Assembly (NCBI GenBank): GCA_002284875.1
Contig: CP015604.1
Location: 62,001-126,000 of the forward strand
From: Actinobacteria bacterium IMCC26103
GTDB lineage: Bacteria > Actinomycetota > Actinomycetes > Nanopelagicales > Nanopelagicaceae
Direction: 5' to 3'
DNA length: 64,000 nucleotides
Each line of letters starts with the position of its first letter. Within the stretch, counting starts at the first letter, position 1. The translations under genes and the position numbers were made by a program. Positions 9,122 through 16,115 of this stretch are shown here, in pieces. The notes under the pieces were generated by a model. It worked only from the letters and a program-made list of their open reading frames with translations. It was not told the DNA's origin and searched no databases.

Positions 9122-9835
9122 ATGAGGCCCATCGTGCAAGTATCACTCGACCTAACTGATATCAAAGAAGCGCTAGAGATGGCACACACTGCCGTTAGAG
9201 CCGGCGTCGATTGGTTGGAAGCAGGTACGCCGTTAATTTTGGCCGAAGGTTTGCATGGTGTTAAGGCGTTACGTAAAGAATTCCCAAACCACCCGATAAT
9301 TGCAGATTTAAAGACAATGGATGGTGGTTATCTAGAGGCAGAGATGATGGCTAAGGCTGGTGCAACGCATGTTGTTGTTATGGCTAGATCACATCCAGAA
9401 ACTATTAAGTGCGTTGTGCAAGCTGGAAAAGATTATGGCGTAATGGTGATGGGCGATAATTTAGGTTGTCCCGATATGGTTGAAGGTGCACGTCAATTAG
9501 AAGAGCTCGGTTGTGACATGGTTATTCACCATATTGGCTATGACGAACGCCGCGGCCTTGCGGCAGCCGGAAAACCATGGATGAATCCACTTGATCAATT
9601 GCGCGAAGTCGTTGATGCAGTAAGCGTTCCCGTGCAAGCAGTTGGTGGTTTATCACTTGAGCAGGCGATAGCCTGTCCTTCATATGGCGCTCCGCTTGTC
9701 GTAATAGGTGCCCCCCTTGCAATTGATGCAGATTCATTTAGCCAAGGTGCTGGAAATGTCGAAGAAGTTTTACGTAAAATTTGTGAGGCAGTTCATGGCT
9801 TTGGTGATGTGAAAGTTAAGGGAGAAAATAAGTGA
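9122..9835 (+). CDS. Orotidine-decarboxylase-like (HUMPS) sugar-phosphate lyase
   Basis: A 237-residue TIM-barrel of the OMP decarboxylase suprafamily, with the metal/catalytic motif ADLKTMDGG (the DxKxxD motif) and a C-terminal phosphate-binding strand PVQAVGGLS...VVIGAPL. Relatives are 3-hexulose-6-phosphate synthase and 3-keto-L-gulonate-6-phosphate decarboxylase. With the sugar-phosphate isomerase two genes downstream, the decarboxylase reading (UlaD-like, with UlaE-like partner) is attractive but unproven. The ATG is 19 nt after the tRNA fragment. No Shine-Dalgarno is seen; TAAACT upstream could be a -10 box for a nearly leaderless message. Confidence 0.85.
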   Translation: MRPIVQVSLDLTDIKEALEMAHTAVRAGVDWLEAGTPLILAEGLHGVKALRKEFPNHPIIADLKTMDGGYLEAEMMAKAGATHVVVMARSHPETIKCVVQAGKDYGVMVMGDNLGCPDMVEGARQLEELGCDMVIHHIGYDERRGLAAAGKPWMNPLDQLREVVDAVSVPVQAVGGLSLEQAIACPSYGAPLVVIGAPLAIDADSFSQGAGNVEEVLRKICEAVHGFGDVKVKGENK

Positions 9836-10866
9836 AATCCGCAGCAGTAGTTAACTTCTCATCCGAACCCCATAGCGTTGAAGTTCGTGAAGTAGATCGC
9901 CCCAATTGTGGTGAAGATGATGTAATCGTTCAGGTCGAAGCGGCAAGTGTCTGTGGCTCCGACCTACATCAGTGGGAGGGAACTAACTCTTGGCCCGTCA
10001 ATTACCCAGTAGTTCTCGGCCATGAATTCGGTGGCCTTGTTGTGGAACTCGGTAAGAACGTTGTGGCCGCAGGCAAATGGTTGGAGGGCGATCGCATCGT
10101 CAGTGAGACCGCCGCAGTTGTAGATATGTCAGGTCCGATGTCGCGCCTAGGTTTGTATAACTTAGATCCAAGTCGCAAAGGCTTTGGCTATGGCGTAAAT
10201 GGTGCAATGACTAGATATGTAAAAGTGGCATCACGTTTGCTTCATAAGATTCCAGATAACGTCTCCTTTGATCATGCCTCAATGACCGAACCTTGCGCTG
10301 TTGCATACTCAGCAACAATTGCACCAGGACATGTACGCCCCGGAGATCGAATTGTTGTTTTAGGACCTGGGCCAATTGGAATTTTATCGGCAGCAATGGC
10401 AAAACTTGCAGGTGCACAAGTTGCAATAGTTGGCTTAGAGCGCGATAAAGCGCGACTAGAAGTAGCTAAGAAATATGGCTGTGATGTTGTTATAGGTGAT
10501 GTAAAAGATTGGGCAATGGAAGTCGATGGACTGGGCGCAGATGGCGTCGTAGATGCAGCCGGAGTTTCAGCCACGTTGAAAATTGCACTTGATGTTATTC
10601 GTCCAAATGGTTGGATCTCGAAAGTCGGCTGGGGTCCGCAGCCAGTTAATTTCTCACTTGATCAACTCGTTCAGAAAAACGTGCGCCTGGAAGGATCATT
10701 TAGCCATAACTGGCCAATGTGGGAGCGCGCACTTCGAATGCTTGGCACCGGACAATTAGATTTAACGCCAATTCTTGGTGGAACCTTTCCAGTTGAAGAA
10801 TGGGAAACCGCGTTTACGAAGATGGCCTCTGGTGAATTTATTAAATCTGTAATCAAGCCGGTTTAA
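9832..10866 (+). CDS. Zinc-binding MDR dehydrogenase
   Basis: A 344-residue medium-chain dehydrogenase with catalytic zinc ligands Cys41 (VCGSD) and His64-Glu65 (LGHEF) and nucleotide motif LGPGPIG near residue 180. Unlike the dehydrogenase at 276-1292 it lacks the four-cysteine structural zinc cluster. Start GTG overlaps the upstream stop by 4 nt, and a sugar isomerase follows after one base, so this is the middle gene of a three-gene operon. Likely role: oxidation of a sugar acid or polyol that feeds the lyase and isomerase. Confidence 0.88.
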   Translation: MKSAAVVNFSSEPHSVEVREVDRPNCGEDDVIVQVEAASVCGSDLHQWEGTNSWPVNYPVVLGHEFGGLVVELGKNVVAAGKWLEGDRIVSETAAVVDMSGPMSRLGLYNLDPSRKGFGYGVNGAMTRYVKVASRLLHKIPDNVSFDHASMTEPCAVAYSATIAPGHVRPGDRIVVLGPGPIGILSAAMAKLAGAQVAIVGLERDKARLEVAKKYGCDVVIGDVKDWAMEVDGLGADGVVDAAGVSATLKIALDVIRPNGWISKVGWGPQPVNFSLDQLVQKNVRLEGSFSHNWPMWERALRMLGTGQLDLTPILGGTFPVEEWETAFTKMASGEFIKSVIKPV

Positions 10867-10867
10867 A

Positions 10868-11755
10868 ATGAAGCCAAAGATTGCAGCCTTTCCTAAGGGT
10901 TGGATTAGAGATTTAGTTGCACCAGATAAGTTAAGTATTTACGAGTGGATTGATATGTCCCAAGCTATGGGCATCCAAGGCCTTGAGATGTACAACAATT
11001 TTGCCGACTTTAAAGATGAGGCGAACTGGCCAAAAATCCGTAAATATGTCGAATCAACTGGCATGGTAATTCCGATGATGTGCTGCTCCCCTGACTTTAC
11101 GATCCCCGATCCAGTTTTGCGCCAGAGAGAAGTCGATCACGAGATTCATAGCATTCGGATGTCAGCTGAGCTTGGCGCAAAGTATTGCCGCGTCTTATCC
11201 GGTCAGCGCCGCAAAGATATTACGCACGAGCAAGGCATGGGTTATGTAGTTGAGTCAATCGAGAAGTGTCTGGTTGAAGCTGAAAAGCTTGACATGATTT
11301 TGGTAATTGAGAATCACTACAAAGATGACTTCTGGACTGAACCAGAGTTTGCTCAGTTGGAAGATGTCTTTGTTGATCTAGTTTCCCGAATTGATTCACC
11401 GAGATTTGGAGTGCAATTCGACCCATCAAATGCAATCGCTGCAGGTGAGGAACCTCTTGATTTGCTGGAACGAGTCAAACATCGTGTTCTAACTGTCGGT
11501 GCAAGTGACAGGCACCTTGCGGGAGGCAGCATTGAAGAACTTCGTAAATTAGAAGGCGGTACCGCCGGTTATGTCTCATTCTTTAAGCATGGTGTCATTG
11601 GTCAAGGTTTAAACAATTACGACGCAATCTTTACAATCCTTAAGAGCGTCGGCTTTACCGGATGGGTCAGTATTGAAGATGGCGTTGATGGAATGCAAAA
11701 CATGATTGATAGCGCGGAATTCTTAAAAGAAAAAATCGCTAAGCACTGGGGATAG
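10868..11755 (+). CDS. Sugar phosphate isomerase/epimerase (AP-endonuclease-2 fold)
   Basis: A 295-residue TIM-barrel of the xylose-isomerase-like family. Probable metal ligands are the glutamates in VIENHY and SIEDG and the aspartate in QFDPSN. Members epimerise or isomerise keto-sugars and their phosphates, for example L-xylulose-5-phosphate 3-epimerase. It is last in the operon with the HUMPS lyase and zinc dehydrogenase; its stop is 3 nt from a tRNA fragment that bounds the block. Confidence 0.88.
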   Translation: MKPKIAAFPKGWIRDLVAPDKLSIYEWIDMSQAMGIQGLEMYNNFADFKDEANWPKIRKYVESTGMVIPMMCCSPDFTIPDPVLRQREVDHEIHSIRMSAELGAKYCRVLSGQRRKDITHEQGMGYVVESIEKCLVEAEKLDMILVIENHYKDDFWTEPEFAQLEDVFVDLVSRIDSPRFGVQFDPSNAIAAGEEPLDLLERVKHRVLTVGASDRHLAGGSIEELRKLEGGTAGYVSFFKHGVIGQGLNNYDAIFTILKSVGFTGWVSIEDGVDGMQNMIDSAEFLKEKIAKHWG

Positions 11756-11758
11756 TAA

Positions 11759-11794
11759 GTGCCCCGAGTGGGGGTCGAACCCACACTGGGAGGA
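11759..11794 (-). repeat. tRNA 3'-end fragment (internal attachment-site remnant)
   Basis: These 36 nt are identical to the 3' part of the tRNA copies at 14655 and 27582, reaching into the 3' strand of the anticodon stem (TCCTC on the tRNA strand). The match stops at GGAGGA and continues as GTGAGAGCT, the sequence that ends the 118-bp repeats at 13480 and 14393. It separates the sugar operon from the exported-protein block. Confidence 0.82.
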
Positions 11795-11801
11795 GTGAGA
11801 G

Positions 11802-13469
11802 CTACTTCTTCTTATATCCAGCAGGGCACTTAGGGCTAACCGCTGTTACTTTTTTGGTTACCTTGCCTTTTATGCAAGTGATCGTGGTTCTTTGAATTAC
11901 TCTCGGTGAAGTCGACGCATTGGGCGTAACTGCGATTTTTGGAGCTTCTTTACTTATTTGTTCCATAGGAAAGACATAATCAGGCAAATCATTCTTTAGC
12001 TCTGCGCCATTTGAGCTACTTGAGAGTTTAACTTGAATCGCGTTTGCAGAGTATGTAAATCCAGTGGCTCGGAAAGTTATAAATCCATCGCGAGATGCCA
12101 AGTTGATTGTTGAAATTTTCTTCTCACCATCTAATGAAGTGACGCTGATTGAAGCTTTGTATTGGAGAGCATCCTTCCCCCATAAACATTGCGCCAATCT
12201 CTGATCAATAGATAACTCGTAAAATCCAATATTTGTTGATCCATTTGCTTTTAGGTGAGGGGAGGCAACGCTATAACTCAATTCCTTTGTCGATGGATCC
12301 CAAATGGGTGCGCGAGGATTAGTACCCACCGCATTAGAAGCAAGCAACCCTGACGAGAATTTCTCTGAATTACATTTATCTAGAAGTTGAGCGCCGCTTG
12401 GCCAAACCGTTGCAGTTCGCACTAACCAGCTCTCTTCCTGCTCTAAATATTTGAAGGGGGCTAGTTTCTCGATTAAATTCCAAGCTTCTACAACTCCCGG
12501 TTCTGCCGGACTTAAATTGTCACTTCCCTGCGAATCTAGAAAATTTTGATATGTATATTCAAAAGGATATCTATCACCGACATAAAGTTTATGACGAATT
12601 TCCATAGCTGTTGAGTATGTTACGTAGCTACTAGGAGTCTTTTCAAATTTTGCCTGCACCAACGCCGAAGTTGTTGGGGCCCCTTCAATCACAAGAGTTT
12701 GAGAACCATCACTGTTAGAGATTGTAGAAATTCGCGTATTTATCAAATGTCCAATTAGCCAAGGTGAGTTTTCTAATATGCTTTTTGTCTTAAGAAAGTT
12801 AGCATTTATGCGAAACTTTGTGTTAGGTGGAAACTTATCAATGTTAATGAACTCGCAAGAAAAATTTGCACCAGCAAAATAGCCAGAACAAACTCTTCCA
12901 TAATTTGTCTCATTCCTGTTATATGTTCCAATTTGGATTTTAAATTCACGATTCCAGAGTATTTTGGTCGCTAGCGCGGTGGGATTTGTTCTATCGCTTA
13001 CCTCTCCAGCAAAAAAGACTGTAACTGCGTATAGATCGCTCTTTAGATGTTTTGCACCTCGCAATTGCCAGAGTCCGGTCTTACCTCCAGCTGGAAAATT
13101 CTGATCGGGCCTTGGTTTGGCAAATACCACTTGATTACTTTCATTGAAATCTGTTTTAGAATTGTCTGATTTCCAACTCAAATTCTTCAGTGGCATTGAC
13201 TCTATGAATTCACCTTTTGACCAAGCTCCACCTGCAATTGAATACTCGACGGAAACTATGCAGTCATTCTTGATATCACCGACACACGGCGGAAGAACTA
13301 AACGAGTATTAGGATCAGAAACCTGGGGAGGAACTGAAAGCTCTGGTACTACATTTTGAATCGTGCTGACTAGAACATCCATTGTTGTAGGTGGTGGTGA
13401 ACCATCGCCTGCAAATGCAGAAGTAGTTGGCAGCAAGATTAAAGAAATAATAATTACCTGCTTTATCAC
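11802..13469 (-). CDS. Large exported protein with a lysine-rich Cys tail
   Basis: A 555-residue protein of unknown function. It begins with a Sec signal peptide (KQVIIISLILLPTTSAFA) and is rich in Ser, Thr and Asn, like a beta-rich surface protein; no domain is recognised. The C-terminus is distinctive: two cysteines 20 residues apart (TCIKGKVTKKV and KCPAGYKKK) ending in three lysines. A similar tail recurs, to my recollection, in exported proteins of related actinobacteria and might be a surface-retention signal. The start is GTG, 10 nt from a 118-bp repeat. The stop overlaps a 14-nt remnant of the same repeat. Confidence 0.8.
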   Translation of the reverse strand: MIKQVIIISLILLPTTSAFAGDGSPPPTTMDVLVSTIQNVVPELSVPPQVSDPNTRLVLPPCVGDIKNDCIVSVEYSIAGGAWSKGEFIESMPLKNLSWKSDNSKTDFNESNQVVFAKPRPDQNFPAGGKTGLWQLRGAKHLKSDLYAVTVFFAGEVSDRTNPTALATKILWNREFKIQIGTYNRNETNYGRVCSGYFAGANFSCEFINIDKFPPNTKFRINANFLKTKSILENSPWLIGHLINTRISTISNSDGSQTLVIEGAPTTSALVQAKFEKTPSSYVTYSTAMEIRHKLYVGDRYPFEYTYQNFLDSQGSDNLSPAEPGVVEAWNLIEKLAPFKYLEQEESWLVRTATVWPSGAQLLDKCNSEKFSSGLLASNAVGTNPRAPIWDPSTKELSYSVASPHLKANGSTNIGFYELSIDQRLAQCLWGKDALQYKASISVTSLDGEKKISTINLASRDGFITFRATGFTYSANAIQVKLSSSSNGAELKNDLPDYVFPMEQISKEAPKIAVTPNASTSPRVIQRTTITCIKGKVTKKVTAVSPKCPAGYKKK

Positions 13470-13479
13470 AACGGTAGCC

Positions 13480-13597
13480 TACGCACTTTAGGAGATATTT
13501 CTAGAGCGGTAGTACAGATACCTTCCCGCTCAAAATTAACAACCGGGGGTCTGTTTTAGACCATTGGCAGGGGTAGAGGAGTGAGAGCTTTGCTCGA
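13480..13597. repeat. 118-bp direct repeat, copy 1
   Basis: This unit differs from copy 2 (14393-14510) at about 10 of 118 positions, in the same orientation. It fills nearly all the space between the two exported-protein genes. Its left edge lies 10 nt before the start of the 555-residue gene and its right edge 17 nt past the stop of the lipoprotein gene. The right end (GAGGAGTGAGAGCT) also occurs at 11790-11803. It contains GTCTGTTTTAGAC and GAGCTTTGCTC, two short hairpins. Confidence 0.85.
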
Positions 13598-13614
13598 GAT
13601 CTTTCTATTTGGCC

Positions 13615-14385
13615 TCAGGGAACCGTGCACTTAACGACTACATATTTCCCATCTGCAGTTGGGTACTCATTACAAATAGGTGTATTCATTTCTTCGATAC
13701 TGGCATCTATGTCATTCGAGATATTTTCTTTCATCGCAGATATTGCTTCGAACCAAGAATTAAAGCTCAACCAATTCGCTTCCAACTGATCATAAACGGC
13801 TTGAATCTTAGTCACGTCGGATACTTCCAACGTTTCACTATCTATATTTCTTTTAGCTGTATCGCAAATCTTTAGAGCGGACTTATCTGCCATTAGTCTA
13901 AACCGAGTGTAATCCTTACGCACCGACTTCATTTCCGTATCATAGATATCATAAATGTAGGGGTACAGATAAGCCAACGATGAATGATATAAACTAGCTA
14001 GATAGATTGTGCGCGTTGCAAAATTTCCATAAGTTGAATCTGACGAATTGTTAATCAGAAAATACTCATCTTCTTGATCTGGCCCATATTGATCAATTCC
14101 AAGGATGTTTACGTTGTAAACATTCATTTCTTTCATATCTGTATTGACTCCTGGAATTGGGTCAGGATCTTTTCTTATTTGATATTTTGGAGTGCACTTA
14201 TAATCGATGTAAGCCTCAGCTTTTAATTTTATGATTCTTTTAGCTTCTAGGTTCACTGGTTGCTCTGTAGGACTAGGTTCTGGTGTAACTTCCGCTGAAT
14301 TAATGCTTTGACTCGAGCCGCCGCAACCGCTTAACACCAGAAATAATAAAGTCAATGTAAGGCCACTTCGAAATATCCTCATCAA
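13615..14385 (-). CDS. Hypothetical lipoprotein
   Basis: A 256-residue protein with a lipoprotein signal (hydrophobic LTLTLLFLVLSGC, lipobox LSGC, then GGSSQS), so it is probably lipidated and held on the outer face of the membrane. The mature part is acidic, rich in Tyr and Asp, with four further cysteines (KCTPK, ICDTA, ICNEY and KCTVP at the C-terminus) that may form disulfides. No family is recognised. It is flanked on both sides by copies of the 118-bp repeat. Confidence 0.75.
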   Translation of the reverse strand: MMRIFRSGLTLTLLFLVLSGCGGSSQSINSAEVTPEPSPTEQPVNLEAKRIIKLKAEAYIDYKCTPKYQIRKDPDPIPGVNTDMKEMNVYNVNILGIDQYGPDQEDEYFLINNSSDSTYGNFATRTIYLASLYHSSLAYLYPYIYDIYDTEMKSVRKDYTRFRLMADKSALKICDTAKRNIDSETLEVSDVTKIQAVYDQLEANWLSFNSWFEAISAMKENISNDIDASIEEMNTPICNEYPTADGKYVVVKCTVP

Positions 14386-14392
14386 TTTAGTT

Positions 14393-14510
14393 TACGCACT
14401 TTAGGAGATATTTCTAGTGTGTTAGTACAGATACCTCTGCGCTCAAAACTAACGACCGGGGGTCTGCTTTAGCCCATTGGCAGGGGTAGAGGAGTGAGAG
14501 CTTTGCTCGA
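14393..14510. repeat. 118-bp direct repeat, copy 2
   Basis: The second copy of the repeat at 13480-13597. It begins 7 nt upstream of the lipoprotein start codon, so it probably contributes that gene's promoter or leader. The palindrome GTCTGTTTTAGAC of copy 1 is broken here (GTCTGCTTTAGCC), which argues against that hairpin being essential. GAGCTTTGCTC is kept. Confidence 0.85.
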
Positions 14511-14651
14511 TCATAGATGTGTAGGCACGGAAGGAACTGAGTACCTACACGTCGGCTTCAAATCCTCCGACGGTTATGTATTAATTGTGTATGCATTGTT
14601 AAATGGACGCTTGCATTCATGGTAAGTAAATGAAATCGTTTACGCACAAAC
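14511..14651. other. Non-coding spacer with two hairpins beside the tRNA copy
   Basis: No gene is visible. GTGTAGG and CCTACAC form a 7-bp stem around an 18-nt loop. Directly after it CGTCGG and CCGACG form a 6-bp stem whose loop contains TTCAAAT, reminiscent of a tRNA T-arm. This may be a further decayed tRNA relic or part of the attachment-site arm region. Confidence 0.35.
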
Positions 14652-14727
14652 TGGTGCCCCGAGTGGGGGTCGAACCCACACTGGGAGGATTTTAAGTCCT
14701 CTGTCTCTGCCATTGGACTACGGGGGC
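14652..14727 (-). tRNA. Second tRNA(UAA) copy, encoded CCA, junction of the island
   Basis: A cloverleaf can be drawn: acceptor GCCCCCG, D-stem GTC/GAC, anticodon stem GAGGA/TCCTC with loop CTTAAAA (anticodon UAA), a 5-nt variable region, T-stem GTGGG/CCCAC, discriminator A and encoded CCA. Its 3' 50 nt (14654-14703) equal those of the copy at 27582-27654, but the 5' third differs: the D-stem is changed in a compensated way, while acceptor pair 6-67 is C-C and 7-66 is G-U. This fits a recombinant attachment site with a 5' part from the element and a 3' part from the original host gene. Whether it is charged is uncertain. Confidence 0.75.
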
Positions 14728-14839
14728 GGACGGCAAATGATAAGGCTTTTACGCGTGAATGCGCTAAACGTACCCTTTTATGGATGCATTGCTGCGTAAC
14801 CATGTGCTTTAAGTGTGTCAATTGTAAATTGAAGTTGGG

Positions 14840-14855
14840 CGAATTTCGAAATTCG
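14840..14855. promoter_or_regulatory. 16-bp palindrome upstream of the integrase (candidate operator)
   Basis: CGAATTTCGAAATTCG is a perfect palindrome about 87 nt before the integrase start. Its first 14 nt recur exactly at 25440-25453, directly before the XRE-like regulator gene. A shared palindrome upstream of the integrase and the regulator suggests a common repressor site. Confidence 0.5.
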
Positions 14856-14901
14856 AAAGTCCCCTGTCTCTTTTTACTCTGTATTGAGAGCCTGTAACGA
14901 A

Positions 14902-14921
14902 ACCACCTAACCCCAGGTGGT
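14902..14921. promoter_or_regulatory. Hairpin in the integrase leader
   Basis: ACCACCT and AGGTGGT form a 7-bp stem with loop AACCCC, ending about 20 nt before the integrase ATG and just before its AAAGGA ribosome binding site. It could control integrase translation or be a protein-binding site near the attachment site. Confidence 0.4.
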
Positions 14922-14941
14922 ATTTAGCAAAGGACAACAAT

Positions 14942-16087
14942 ATGGACAAAGCACCAAAGAAGCGTAAGAACACTCGCCGTCGCAATGGAGAGGGAAGTAC
15001 TTACCGTTATAAGAACGGTTGGCGCACCAAACTAACTCGCGGGACTCAGACTGTCACCGCAATGGGACGTTCGGAACAGGAATCGCGCCGCTTAGCAAAA
15101 GAGAAGCTTGCCAAACTTCCATTACCAGATGAATCCTTGGTAACTGAAAGTACAAATTTGCTTTTCGGGGATTACATGATTAATTGGCTGACAAAGAAAC
15201 ATGTCAAGAACATTACTCATACAACTTACCGCCGCTACGAGTCATTGACCATGCGCCACATACTTCCAGCACTTGGTCATATAAAGATTCGTGAAGTTAC
15301 TAAGAACCATATAAATGCCTTTATTGAAAATATGGACGAGCAAGGCCAAAGCCCTCGTTCCTGTCAGCAAGCCCGTGCCCTTCTATCCGCTGCCTTTAAA
15401 CGTGCGCTCCAAGATGACCTCGTATCGGCTAACCCTGTCGCTCGCTCACGAGGCGTAAAGGTAGATTCGCCTCAAATTCATCCCCTATCCAGGGAAGAAG
15501 TCATGCAACTACTTCGCCTTACTGTGGATGTCTATTTACAAGCACGAGTACGCATAGCAGTGCTTTTTGGTTTACGACAAGGTGAGGCTCTAGGACTTCA
15601 GTGGAAAGACGTTGACTTGGAACGTGGACAACTTTTTATTTGGCAGCAGCTTCAAAAAGTTAATGGGGAATACGTATGGGTAAAGCTCAAGAGCAAGTTT
15701 TCGGTTCGCACACTTGACTTAGACCCAATGACAATCAACTCTCTACGTGCGCATAAGAGCGCGCAAAACGCTCAGCGACTAGCTTTAGGTGAACTATGGC
15801 AGGACAACGATTTGGTCTTCCCAGGAAGCAAAGGTCGACCTATGAATAGCCACACTGACTTCACTCACTGGCAAAAGGCGCTCGCTGCCGCTGGCTTACC
15901 CATAAAGCGTTTGCATGATGCACGCCATACTGCTGCAACGCTTTTGTACGATGCTGGAATGGATATCGAAACTATTCGTCGATTTATGGGGCATGCGTCA
16001 GTGCTGCTCACTTCAAGAACTTATGTACACCACTCATCACGTCAAATGAAAGGTATTGCTGAAGCAATAGAGGCAATCGGAATATAG
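14942..16087 (+). CDS. Tyrosine recombinase / phage-type integrase
   Basis: A 381-residue site-specific recombinase. A basic N-terminus (KKRKNTRRRNGEGS, an arm-binding region) is followed by a SAM-like core-binding domain at about residues 70-160 and the catalytic domain. Catalytic residues seen are Arg (LRQGEALGLQW), the HDARH box, His in GHAS and the nucleophile Tyr in SRTYVHH. It lies 215 nt from the tRNA copy that forms one end of the island, the usual place for the enzyme that inserts and excises it. Ribosome site AAAGGA precedes the ATG. Confidence 0.95.
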   Translation: MDKAPKKRKNTRRRNGEGSTYRYKNGWRTKLTRGTQTVTAMGRSEQESRRLAKEKLAKLPLPDESLVTESTNLLFGDYMINWLTKKHVKNITHTTYRRYESLTMRHILPALGHIKIREVTKNHINAFIENMDEQGQSPRSCQQARALLSAAFKRALQDDLVSANPVARSRGVKVDSPQIHPLSREEVMQLLRLTVDVYLQARVRIAVLFGLRQGEALGLQWKDVDLERGQLFIWQQLQKVNGEYVWVKLKSKFSVRTLDLDPMTINSLRAHKSAQNAQRLALGELWQDNDLVFPGSKGRPMNSHTDFTHWQKALAAAGLPIKRLHDARHTAATLLYDAGMDIETIRRFMGHASVLLTSRTYVHHSSRQMKGIAEAIEAIGI

Positions 16088-16115
16088 CAAGCTGGATTGA
16101 GGTGGGCAGGGTCTA

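Noticed and set aside
13480-14510. 118-bp repeats as a CRISPR or integron attC array
   Set aside because: Only two full copies, about 800 bp apart with genes between, and no short spacers; the ends do not show the complementary core sites of attC.
14558-14821. 87-codon minus-strand frame
   Set aside because: It runs through the complete tRNA copy at 14652-14727, so the frame is accidental.
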